NCBI RefSeq assembly: GCF_020784725.1
Contig: NZ_JAJGTZ010000044.1
Location: 124,001-188,000 of the forward strand
Source of the DNA: Limosilactobacillus reuteri
GTDB taxonomy: Bacteria; Bacillota; Bacilli; Lactobacillales; Lactobacillaceae
Reading direction: 5' to 3'
Length of the DNA: 64,000 nt
The translations under genes and the position numbers were made by a program. The notes under the pieces were generated by a model. The model did no database searches. It saw nothing but the letters and a program-made list of their open reading frames with translations, and was not told the origin of the DNA. Below are positions 54,763-61,923 of the stretch, piece after piece (the first letter of the stretch is position 1; every line of letters starts with the position of its first letter).

Positions 54763-55335
54763 ATGAAGAGAGTGTGGATTACTGGTTATCGAAGTTACGA
54801 ATTAAATATATTTAATGATGATGATCCCAAAGTTCAAGTAATAAAAGAGGTTCTAAAAAAATATTTAAAGGCTCAATTGGAATTAAATGATGATGAATTT
54901 TGGGTAATAACTGGGCCACAAATGGGAACGGAAAGATGGGGACTTGAAGTTACTTTAGAACTCCAAGCTGATTTCCCACAATTAAAAACAGCTTTAATGT
55001 TTCCTTTTGCAGAATTTGGTAAGCAATGGAATGAAGGAAATCAGTTAAAGCTGACGAAGATTACTCAGCAAGTTGATTTTTTTGCGAATGTTTCAGATAA
55101 ACCATATCAGTCCCCGCAACAATTGCGGAATTATCAGCAGTTTATGCTTACACATACTGATGAAGCTTTTCTCCTTTACGATCCAGAGTATGAAGGAAAA
55201 ACTAAGTATGATTATGAGACAATTCAAAAATATAAAGAAGAAAGTAGGTATTCGATGACTTTTATTGATTTTGATGAACTTCAAGAAGAGGCAGAAGAAT
55301 GGGCTGCGCATCAAAGGGAAAAAGATGAATTTTAA
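54763..55335 (+). CDS. ypsA: YpsA family protein (DUF1273, SLOG-like fold)
   Basis: A 190-residue protein: RVWITGYRSYEL ... WVITGPQMGTERWGLEV ... ALMFPFAEFGKQWNEGNQ and FLLYDPEYEGKTKYDYE match YpsA, a nucleotide-binding Rossmann-like family. YpsA affects cell division and sugar stress in Bacillus and Staphylococcus. The ypsA-gpsB-rnpB order is conserved in Firmicutes. Ribosome binding site AGGGAGG. Confidence 0.9.
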   Translation: MKRVWITGYRSYELNIFNDDDPKVQVIKEVLKKYLKAQLELNDDEFWVITGPQMGTERWGLEVTLELQADFPQLKTALMFPFAEFGKQWNEGNQLKLTKITQQVDFFANVSDKPYQSPQQLRNYQQFMLTHTDEAFLLYDPEYEGKTKYDYETIQKYKEESRYSMTFIDFDELQEEAEEWAAHQREKDEF

Positions 55336-55406
55336 TCTTGCATTTTTTCTTTGATTTGGTATTATAGTTATTGGACTACGCAAACTAAGCAATTGAGGTG
55401 TTTAAG

Positions 55407-55769
55407 TTGGATAACATAAAATTTACTCCACAAGATATTTTGCACAAGCAATTTAAGGAGAGAAATATTGGCAAAGGCTATGACGAAGCGGATGTTGATG
55501 CTTTCTTAGATGATGTTATTAAAGACTACGACACCTATAACAAAGAGCTTGAACGTTTGAATGATGAAAATGAACGTTTGAGAGCAAAGGTTGACGAATT
55601 AAATCGTCAAGTCGAAGTTGGTTCATCTATGAATAGCCAAACTACTTCCCGTCAACCTGTATCGAGCGCTACAAATATGGATATTTTAAAGCGTCTATCT
55701 AATCTAGAACGTCGTGTATTCGGTTCACAATTAGATGGTAGCGATAATAATGACTCACATTTGCTTTAG
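55407..55769 (+). CDS. gpsB: Cell division and wall regulator GpsB
   Basis: A 120-residue DivIVA-like coiled-coil protein. The membrane/PBP-binding N-terminal domain (FTPQDILHKQFKERNIGKGYDEADVDAFLDDVIKDY) precedes a coiled coil to about residue 72, a Ser/Thr/Gln linker and a C-terminal helix (ILKRLSNLERRVF). The start is TTG 55407 with GAGGTG 6 bases before; the GTG at 55398 is part of that ribosome binding site. Works with class A PBPs such as the nearby PBP1A. Confidence 0.93.
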   Translation: MDNIKFTPQDILHKQFKERNIGKGYDEADVDAFLDDVIKDYDTYNKELERLNDENERLRAKVDELNRQVEVGSSMNSQTTSRQPVSSATNMDILKRLSNLERRVFGSQLDGSDNNDSHLL

Positions 55770-55796
55770 TGCGTGTCGAATAGTTTATTAATAATT

Positions 55797-56188
55797 TGCA
55801 AGTTTTGGGTAATTGAGCACAGCTTATGTTGTGTTAGGAAGGTCCATGCTCGCACAGGCTGCGATGCCTGTAGTGTTTGTGCTCGCTGAAAAAATAAGGC
55901 GGGGCACCATTTTATGGTGACGGCGGAAAAACAGGCTAAGGTTTTAACTATGTCTTAGTATTCCTGAAAAGTGCCACAGTGACGATACAATATCGGAAAC
56001 GATATTGGTGGAACGCGGTAAACCCCTCAAGCGGTAAACCCAAACTACGGTAGGGGAGCTTTGGATAACAAATTGAAGTGATTCCAGGGGAGAGTATTTC
56101 GGTACTCTGAGATAGATGATTACCTCGATATAATTATGCCTGATAATTATATTATGACAAAACATGGCCTACAGATACTTGCATACAG
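55797..56188 (+). ncRNA. rnpB: RNase P RNA, type B
   Basis: Catalytic RNA for tRNA 5' maturation. Conserved blocks seen in order are AGGAAGGTCCATGCTCGCAC, GTGCCACAGTGACGATA, GGTGGAACGCGGTAAACCCC, CCCAAACTACGGTAGGGGAG, ATAGATGATTACC and ACAAAACATGGCCTACAG. P1 closes with TGCAAGT (55797-55803) and ACTTGCA (56177-56183). The ends are approximate. It lies after gpsB as in most Firmicutes. Confidence 0.96.
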
Positions 56189-56190
56189 GC

Positions 56191-56214
56191 ACCCGAGTTC
56201 GCTCGGGTTTTTTT
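56191..56214 (+). terminator. rnpB terminator
   Basis: ACCCGAG-TTCG-CTCGGGT followed by T7. Confidence 0.92.
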
Positions 56215-56379
56215 ATTTTAAAAATCAGGGCCTGGTTTTCTAGTTTTTCTTTCCTTGCCTGAGGAAAAACGTTAAACAGTGATAAATTAAATTTTAGGAG
56301 TTTGTGATAGCTACACCTTGAAAATTCTTAAAATAGCAATAAAATATAAATAATCATTTCATTTTATTGCAAGTGCGCT

Positions 56380-56385
56380 TATAAT
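56380..56385 (+). promoter_or_regulatory. -10 element before nrdI-like gene
   Basis: TATAAT 83 bases upstream of the ATG; the -35 is weak. The rest of 56215-56467 shows no gene. Confidence 0.35.
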
Positions 56386-56467
56386 GGTAAAGGGATTTAA
56401 AATGAGTTATTTGTAAATTAACTTATCTCTCGATTAATAAAAAATCAGATAATGAAGTTAGGGAATT

Positions 56468-56944
56468 ATGGATAATAAGAGAATAAAAATTGTATATATG
56501 TCGTTTTCTGGGAATGTACGGTCATTTACTCATCGGCTTCAAGAATACGCAACACAACAGCATCATTTAAATAATGAAAATCCTTTAGTCGATTTATTGG
56601 AGATTTCAGAGGAGACACTTCCGACTGAAAGCGATAGTAAATTTTTTGTTTTACTGCCAACATATATGATTGGTGGGAGTAGATTTACGCCGACCTTAAC
56701 AGAGATCTTAACAACGCCAATGCACGATTATTTGGAAAGTTATGATAATGTTAAACGTTGTGCGGGAATAATTGGCAGTGGAAACTTAACCTTAGGGAAG
56801 ATGTATGTAATAACTGCCAAGACATACGCTAAAGAATACGATTTACCTTTATTAGCAGCGTTTGAATCTCGTGGCACCACCCGAGACATTGAACGCATTT
56901 ATAAAATATTAACTGATAAAGCAAATGAGAATTCATTAATATAG
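56468..56944 (+). CDS. NrdI-like flavodoxin
   Basis: A 158-residue flavodoxin-fold protein: VYMSFSGNVRSFTHRLQ is the FMN phosphate loop, LLPTYMIGG and CAGIIGSGNLTLGKMYVITAKTYAKEYDLPLLAAFESRGT match NrdI. NrdI supplies an oxidant for assembling the Mn tyrosyl-radical of class Ib ribonucleotide reductase. No nrdE/F/H genes are adjacent here, so it is a solitary copy. Confidence 0.85.
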   Translation: MDNKRIKIVYMSFSGNVRSFTHRLQEYATQQHHLNNENPLVDLLEISEETLPTESDSKFFVLLPTYMIGGSRFTPTLTEILTTPMHDYLESYDNVKRCAGIIGSGNLTLGKMYVITAKTYAKEYDLPLLAAFESRGTTRDIERIYKILTDKANENSLI

Positions 56945-56979
56945 TTAAGTTAAAACCAACTACCATTCATAAACAAAAG

Positions 56980-57103
56980 AGATGAGGGGGAATTAACTTC
57001 TTGATAAGGCGGTGGACTAAGGCTAAAACAGTGATTAGCACGGCACGGGCTGATTATCGTTCGGACTTAGCCTTGAACCTTGTGGTTAATTTTCGCGATA
57101 TCT
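56980..57103 (-). repeat. Dispersed structured repeat, copy C (inverted)
   Basis: Read on the minus strand this shares CAGCCCGTGCCGTGCTAATCA with copy A and GAACGATAAT with copy B, and has the same flanking hairpin (57125-57163). It is more diverged than A and B. Confidence 0.65.
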
Positions 57104-57123
57104 TAATAATATTCGTATAAATT

Positions 57124-57164
57124 AAGAGGCTGTTGAAAAAATAAAATTTTTTCTCAGCCTCTCT
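57124..57164. terminator. GAGGCTG hairpin flanking repeat copy C
   Basis: GAGGCTGTTGAAAAAAT / ATTTTTTCTCAGCCTC; related to the terminator hairpins at 18160 and 27399. Confidence 0.65.
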
Positions 57165-57243
57165 TCTTCTTGCGGCTTCTTTTCATTTTGAAGCAACATA
57201 AGGTAAAATAATTAATAGGAATAAGTCTAAAGGAGAGTTTAAT

Positions 57244-58398
57244 GTGCAAACATATCAGTTAATTGCTACTGCTGCTGCCGGTATCGAAGCATTGGTAGGA
57301 AAAGAACTAAGAGATCTTGGCTATGAAGTCAAAGTAGAAAATGGTCGGGTACGTTTTCAAGGGACAATGAAGGATGTCATTCGGACTAATCTCTGGTTAC
57401 GGACGGCAGATCGAGTAAAAATCGTTGTTGGCGAATTCGATGCTCGGTCTTTTGAAGAATTGTTTGATCGTACTGAAAACATTGCATGGGAAGATTTGTT
57501 ACCAATTGACGCGAATTTCCCGGTGGAAGGAAAAAGTCATAACTCACAGTTGCATAACGTACCAAGTGTTCAAGCAATCACTAAAAAGGCGATTGTTCAA
57601 CGTCTTAGTAATGCATATCATCGGCGGACTCGCTTAGCCGAAACTGGTGCCACTTACCCGTTAGAAGTAGCGATTAATAAAGATCATGTTCTTCTTACAT
57701 TAGATACTAGTGGAGAGGGACTTTTTAAGCGTGGATATCGTAAAAATAAAGGTGGAGCACCCTTGAAAGAAAATATGGCAGTCGCCTTAGTAATGCTGGC
57801 TCACTGGTTCCCGGATAATCCATTTGTTGATCCTGTATGCGGTTCGGGAACGATTCCAATCGAAGCTGCATTATACGGGCATAATATTGCGCCTGGAATC
57901 AACCGTTCATTTATTTGCGAACAATGGGTTAACTTAGTTCCAGATGGTTTGTCTGATGAAGTTCGGGATGAAGCCGATTCCTTAGCAAATTATGATATCG
58001 AACTAGATATCCACGGATATGATATTGACCAAAATATGATTGATATTGCTCAAGAAAATTCTCGTGCAGCAGGCTTAACTCATGATATTACGTTTAAACA
58101 ATTAGCCGTAAAAGACTGGCAAACAAGCGAGGTTAATGGCATTATCGTGGCTAACCCGCCATATGGTGAACGGTTAAGTGATAAGGAATCAGTTCATGAA
58201 CTTTATCGGCAAATGGGTAATTTATACCGCCCATTAACAACGTGGAGTAAATATATTTTGACGGCTGATATGGAATTTGAAAAGTATTATGGAGCGCCTG
58301 CAACAAAGCGTCGCAAACTTTATAACGGTGCCTTACGAACAGATCTCTACCAATATTGGGGCAAAAAAGATCGCTCTAAGATCAAAGCCCTTAAATAG
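57244..58398 (+). CDS. ypsC: THUMP-domain RNA methyltransferase (RlmL/YpsC type)
   Basis: A 384-residue class I SAM-dependent RNA guanine methyltransferase. The N-terminal THUMP domain (about residues 45-155) binds RNA. The methyltransferase part has DPVCGSGTIPIEAAL for SAM and VANPPYGERL (motif IV) for the base. It corresponds to the methyltransferase half of E. coli RlmL acting on 23S rRNA. Start is GTG 57244 after GGAGAG. Confidence 0.92.
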   Translation: MQTYQLIATAAAGIEALVGKELRDLGYEVKVENGRVRFQGTMKDVIRTNLWLRTADRVKIVVGEFDARSFEELFDRTENIAWEDLLPIDANFPVEGKSHNSQLHNVPSVQAITKKAIVQRLSNAYHRRTRLAETGATYPLEVAINKDHVLLTLDTSGEGLFKRGYRKNKGGAPLKENMAVALVMLAHWFPDNPFVDPVCGSGTIPIEAALYGHNIAPGINRSFICEQWVNLVPDGLSDEVRDEADSLANYDIELDIHGYDIDQNMIDIAQENSRAAGLTHDITFKQLAVKDWQTSEVNGIIVANPPYGERLSDKESVHELYRQMGNLYRPLTTWSKYILTADMEFEKYYGAPATKRRKLYNGALRTDLYQYWGKKDRSKIKALK

Positions 58399-58461
58399 CA
58401 AGGATTTCAACGAAACTCTTGCTTAAAAAACGCCAAAAAGTGGGGGAACTCTCCCGGTAAT

Positions 58462-58509
58462 AAAAGCCTTAGTAAGGAGTTGCATTGTAACAACCGCTAA
58501 GGCTTTTTC
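58462..58509 (+). terminator. Terminator after ypsC
   Basis: AAAAGCCTTAG (58462-58472) / CTAAGGCTTTT (58497-58507), with an inner GTTG/CAAC hairpin in the loop. Confidence 0.82.
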
Positions 58510-58572
58510 TCTGTTTAGTGGCTGATAGAACACGTGGATGATATAATTAAACTGATATGCTGTTTTCTAAAA

Positions 58573-58968
58573 TTACTCTATTTTGTGGAGGGCCTGATTT
58601 GCTAAATTATGTGCTCCACGATTTTGGCTTTCAGGAATCCATCGGGTAACAACCGTTGGAAAGTGTTGGAGGAGAGGATTTAGTGCTGCTAATTCTTTTT
58701 GGTAATGTTTTGTATAATTTTTGCCGATTGCATCACTTAAGGTACGACTATCAGTATAAAATAGGATTGTTTCATTATTGCTAAAGTGATCAATTAAATA
58801 TTTAAATCCAAAGTGAGCTGCAGCAAATTCGCCATGGTGATTATCCATTCTTTCCTTATCTACTGGAATTGCAAGCTGAATTTGTTTATGATTGGCAATT
58901 ATTATTATTCCCAAACCAGTAGGGCCTGGGTTTCCTTTTGTTGCAGCATCTGTAAAGATTTTGATCAT
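58573..58968 (-). CDS. RNase HI-like protein with altered active site
   Basis: A 131-residue RNase H fold: first Asp D7 in IFTDAATKGN, Glu in HHGEFAAAHFG and second Asp in FYTDSRTL are kept. The fourth carboxylate, normally Asp in NERxDxLA, aligns with His in NRGAHNLA. Gram-positive YpdQ/YpeP-like proteins share this, and some lack RNase H activity. It faces ebsA divergently. Confidence 0.85.
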   Translation of the reverse strand: MIKIFTDAATKGNPGPTGLGIIIIANHKQIQLAIPVDKERMDNHHGEFAAAHFGFKYLIDHFSNNETILFYTDSRTLSDAIGKNYTKHYQKELAALNPLLQHFPTVVTRWIPESQNRGAHNLANQALHKIE

Positions 58969-59006
58969 AAAAACTACCTCTTTTCTGAAAGGATGACATT
59001 ATAATT

Positions 59007-59399
59007 ATGGAAGAAGAAACTCGTTATTTTTACCAACCAGACCTTACGGGAACAATTATTAGCTGGTGTTGGACTTTTCTCTTCTTTATTGCTGGTCTCG
59101 TAATTTGGCTTGAAATTACCCATTTTCAGTGGCTCAGCGCGCTCTTTTTTGCAGTTTTTGTAATCCTTGCCTTATTAGAATGGCGGCGACGAACCGTAGT
59201 AATTACTCCGACTAAAATGGTATTTAACCGCTTGTTACAAAAACAGTATCTCGTTATCCCCATCTCTGATATTCGTCAGCCAGAGTTTACCAAGCATACG
59301 GTGACAATTACTGTGAATGGAGAGGTAATGAGTTTTACCTTTACCACCAAAGCTATTGCACGTTTGAAATTAGCATTGAAACAACAGGGGGTTCAATAA
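59007..59399 (+). CDS. EbsA-like membrane protein
   Basis: A 130-residue protein with two close N-terminal helices (SWCWTFLFFIAGLVIWLEI, WLSALFFAVFVILALLEW) and a cytoplasmic PH-like domain (VVITPTKMVFNRLLQKQYLVIPISDIRQ). It resembles enterococcal EbsA, which lies by RNase H and lspA genes in lactobacilli. Role unclear. The GGGGG in its last codons is the ribosome binding site for lspA. Confidence 0.7.
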   Translation: MEEETRYFYQPDLTGTIISWCWTFLFFIAGLVIWLEITHFQWLSALFFAVFVILALLEWRRRTVVITPTKMVFNRLLQKQYLVIPISDIRQPEFTKHTVTITVNGEVMSFTFTTKAIARLKLALKQQGVQ

Positions 59400-59846
59400 T
59401 TGTTACTTGGGATCGCTATTGGAATTATTTTAATTTTAACAATTTGTGACCAATTATTAAAATGTTGGGTTGCTTCATCACTTGTTCTTGGTGGTAGTAA
59501 ACAGCTAATTCCTGGTATTGTCGAGTTAACTAATTTACGAAATTCAGGTGCTGCTTGGAGCATTTTTGAAGGGCAACAGACTTTTTTTACCATTATAACC
59601 ATTATTGCAATTATTGTAATTGGTTACTTTATCTGGGAGTACCGGAAAAATATCCCTATGCTAATCGGACTATCCTTGATTATGGCAGGAACAATTGGCA
59701 ACTTTATTGACCGGTTAAGACAAGGGTATGTTGTGGATATGTTTGAAACAACATTTATTAAATTTCCAATTTTTAACATTGCGGATATGTGCTTAACAAT
59801 TGGCGTAATCTGGCTAATAATTTGCATCTTAAAGGAGAAAGACTGA
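59400..59846 (+). CDS. lspA: Prolipoprotein signal peptidase (signal peptidase II)
   Basis: A 148-residue four-helix aspartic protease that cuts the lipoprotein signal peptide. N-terminal DQLLKCWV, NLRNSGAAWSIF, the first catalytic Asp region GNFIDRLRQGYVVDM and the second FNIADMCLTIG are all present. It starts at TTG 59400 directly after the ebsA stop, behind GGGGG. Confidence 0.94.
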   Translation: MLLGIAIGIILILTICDQLLKCWVASSLVLGGSKQLIPGIVELTNLRNSGAAWSIFEGQQTFFTIITIIAIIVIGYFIWEYRKNIPMLIGLSLIMAGTIGNFIDRLRQGYVVDMFETTFIKFPIFNIADMCLTIGVIWLIICILKEKD

Positions 59847-59849
59847 CAA

Positions 59850-60761
59850 ATGTCTGAAAAATTAGAATTAATAATTGATAGTGAGATGGTTGGAAGGATT
59901 GATAAGCAACTTGGCCATCACTTTGATCAATTTTCCCGATCACAAATCCAACATTGGATAGAAAATGGTCATGTCCTTGTTAATGGCAAACAAGTAAAAC
60001 CTAAATATAAGTTGCTTGCAGGTGACCACGTCCAAATAATCCCAGAAGAACCACAAAAAATTGATTTAGCACCTGAGAATATTCCTCTTGATATTATATA
60101 TGAAGATGATGATGTTATTGTCGTTAATAAACCGCAGGGGATGGTAGTTCATCCCGCACCAGGCCATCCAGACCATACGCTTGTAAATGCGCTTTTATAT
60201 CATTCGCCATTGTCAACTATTAATGGAGAGTTTCGGCCAGGGATCGTTCATCGGATTGATAAGGATACCTCAGGACTATTGATGGTAGCAAAAAATGATA
60301 TGGCACATCGTTCTTTGACAGCTCAACTAAAGGCAAAAACTAATAAACGAGAATATATTGCACTTGTGCATGGAGTCATAAAAGAAGATAAAGGAACAAT
60401 TGATGCTCCATTGGGTCGCTCATTAAAGGACCGCAAGAAGCAGGCAGTTGTGGTTGATGGACGTCATGCGGTAACGCATTTTAAGGTGTTAGAACGGTTT
60501 AAAAATTATACCTTAGTTGCCTGCCAGTTAGAAACGGGACGAACTCATCAAATTCGCGTTCATATGAAATATATTGGCCACCCGCTGGCAGGAGATCCAT
60601 TATATGGACCGCGAAAAACACTTGCTGGCAACGGCCAATATTTACATGCTCGGTTGTTGGGTTTTAAACACCCCCGAACAGGCAAAGAAATGATTTTTAC
60701 GGCTCCATTACCAGCCTATTTCACAAAAATGCTTGAACATTTACGCAAGACAGACCAATAA
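59850..60761 (+). CDS. rluD: 23S rRNA pseudouridine synthase RluD
   Basis: A 303-residue RluA-family enzyme. The N-terminal S4 domain (about residues 14-75) is followed by the catalytic motif HRIDKDTSGLLMVAKN with D139 as nucleophile. ETGRTHQIRVHMKYIGHPLAGDPLYG matches RluD/YlyB. It follows lspA by 3 bases, the standard lspA-ylyB pair that in many Firmicutes precedes the pyr operon. Confidence 0.93.
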   Translation: MSEKLELIIDSEMVGRIDKQLGHHFDQFSRSQIQHWIENGHVLVNGKQVKPKYKLLAGDHVQIIPEEPQKIDLAPENIPLDIIYEDDDVIVVNKPQGMVVHPAPGHPDHTLVNALLYHSPLSTINGEFRPGIVHRIDKDTSGLLMVAKNDMAHRSLTAQLKAKTNKREYIALVHGVIKEDKGTIDAPLGRSLKDRKKQAVVVDGRHAVTHFKVLERFKNYTLVACQLETGRTHQIRVHMKYIGHPLAGDPLYGPRKTLAGNGQYLHARLLGFKHPRTGKEMIFTAPLPAYFTKMLEHLRKTDQ

Positions 60762-60837
60762 AATTATTGTGTTTAATTAGGAGAACGTTCATAATAATAT
60801 TGATCAATTATTAACAAAGCTTTAGGAGAGTGGGACA

Positions 60838-61923
60838 GTGACAGCACGATACCTAATATTTGAAGATGGCTCAATTTTTGCTGGCGAAGGTTTTGGTTCA
60901 CCAGCTGTTACTTTTGGTGAAGTTGTTTTTAATACCAGTATGACTGGTTACCAAGAAATCATTACTAATCAGGTTTATAATAACCAAATTGTCGTTTTTA
61001 CCCAGCCGAATATTGGGAGTTACGGCATTCAACGTAATATTTATGAATCGATTGTACCAACAATTAAAGGAATTATTGTTCGTTCCCTTGCCGATGCTGG
61101 TACTGATGATAATGGACGGCAATTGACACTTGATAAGTACCTTCAACAAATGAATATTCCTGGAATCGCTAACATTGATACGCGGGCAGTAGTTCATAAG
61201 TTAAGAAAAGCGGAAAAGCCATTAAAAGGAAGCATTGTTCCAGTTCCAGATGATCACGCTTTTGACCAGCTTCACGCGACTGTTTTAACGAACCAGCAAG
61301 TTGCCCAAGTCTCTACTCCTAAACCATATCCTAATCCCGGAATTGGGCTAAGTGTTGTTGTGATTGACTTTGGATTAAAGAACGGAATATTACGGGAATT
61401 AAGTCGGCGAAAATGCAATATTACTGTCTTACCATATACCGCAACCGCTGAAGAAATATTACGATTAGATCCTGATGGAGTTGTACTTTCAAGCGGTCCT
61501 GGAAACCCAAATAATGTCCGTAAATCAGTTCTGGAAATGATTCGTACTGTCCAAACTAAAGTGCCGATGTTTGCTATTGGACTGGGCCATGAATTATTTG
61601 GAATCGCCAATGGAGCAAATGTTCAGCAAATTCCAGTCGAACATCATGGAATGAATCATCCAATTCATGAAATTATTACTGACCACATTGTCTATGCGAC
61701 TCAGGCAGAAGGGTACCTGATTGATCGCAATTCAGTTGACCGCTCCCAGCTTTTTATTACATACGTTGATATGCTTGATAATAGTGTTCAAGGGCTTCGT
61801 CATCGTCGTTATCCAGCATTTTCAGTTCAATTTTTTCCTGATGGCGCACCGGGGCCCGATGAAACTGATGGCTTGTTTGATGAGTTCGTCGATACAATGA
61901 ATAGGAGGGGGGATCGTCATTGA
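60838..61923 (+). CDS. carA: CarA-like carbamoyl-phosphate synthase small subunit lacking the glutaminase triad
   Basis: A 361-residue homologue of the amidotransferase subunit. The N-terminal interface domain is well kept (FEDGSIFAGEGFG, FGEVVFNTSMTGYQE, GIANIDTRAVVHKLRK) and the C-terminal domain has the class I glutaminase fold (VLSSGPGNP). All three catalytic residues are replaced: the Cys of the ICLGHQ motif is G248 (AIGLGHE), and the His and Glu of QYHPEA are F333 and D335 (QFFPDG). The substrate-loop QNHGY is QAEGY. It should not hydrolyse glutamine. It starts at GTG behind AGGAGAG and overlaps carB (ATGA). The 76-base leader shows no PyrR attenuator. Confidence 0.9.
   Translation: MTARYLIFEDGSIFAGEGFGSPAVTFGEVVFNTSMTGYQEIITNQVYNNQIVVFTQPNIGSYGIQRNIYESIVPTIKGIIVRSLADAGTDDNGRQLTLDKYLQQMNIPGIANIDTRAVVHKLRKAEKPLKGSIVPVPDDHAFDQLHATVLTNQQVAQVSTPKPYPNPGIGLSVVVIDFGLKNGILRELSRRKCNITVLPYTATAEEILRLDPDGVVLSSGPGNPNNVRKSVLEMIRTVQTKVPMFAIGLGHELFGIANGANVQQIPVEHHGMNHPIHEIITDHIVYATQAEGYLIDRNSVDRSQLFITYVDMLDNSVQGLRHRRYPAFSVQFFPDGAPGPDETDGLFDEFVDTMNRRGDRH

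Noticed and set aside
55944-56165. Minus-strand 73-codon frame
   Set aside because: Entirely inside the RNase P RNA gene.
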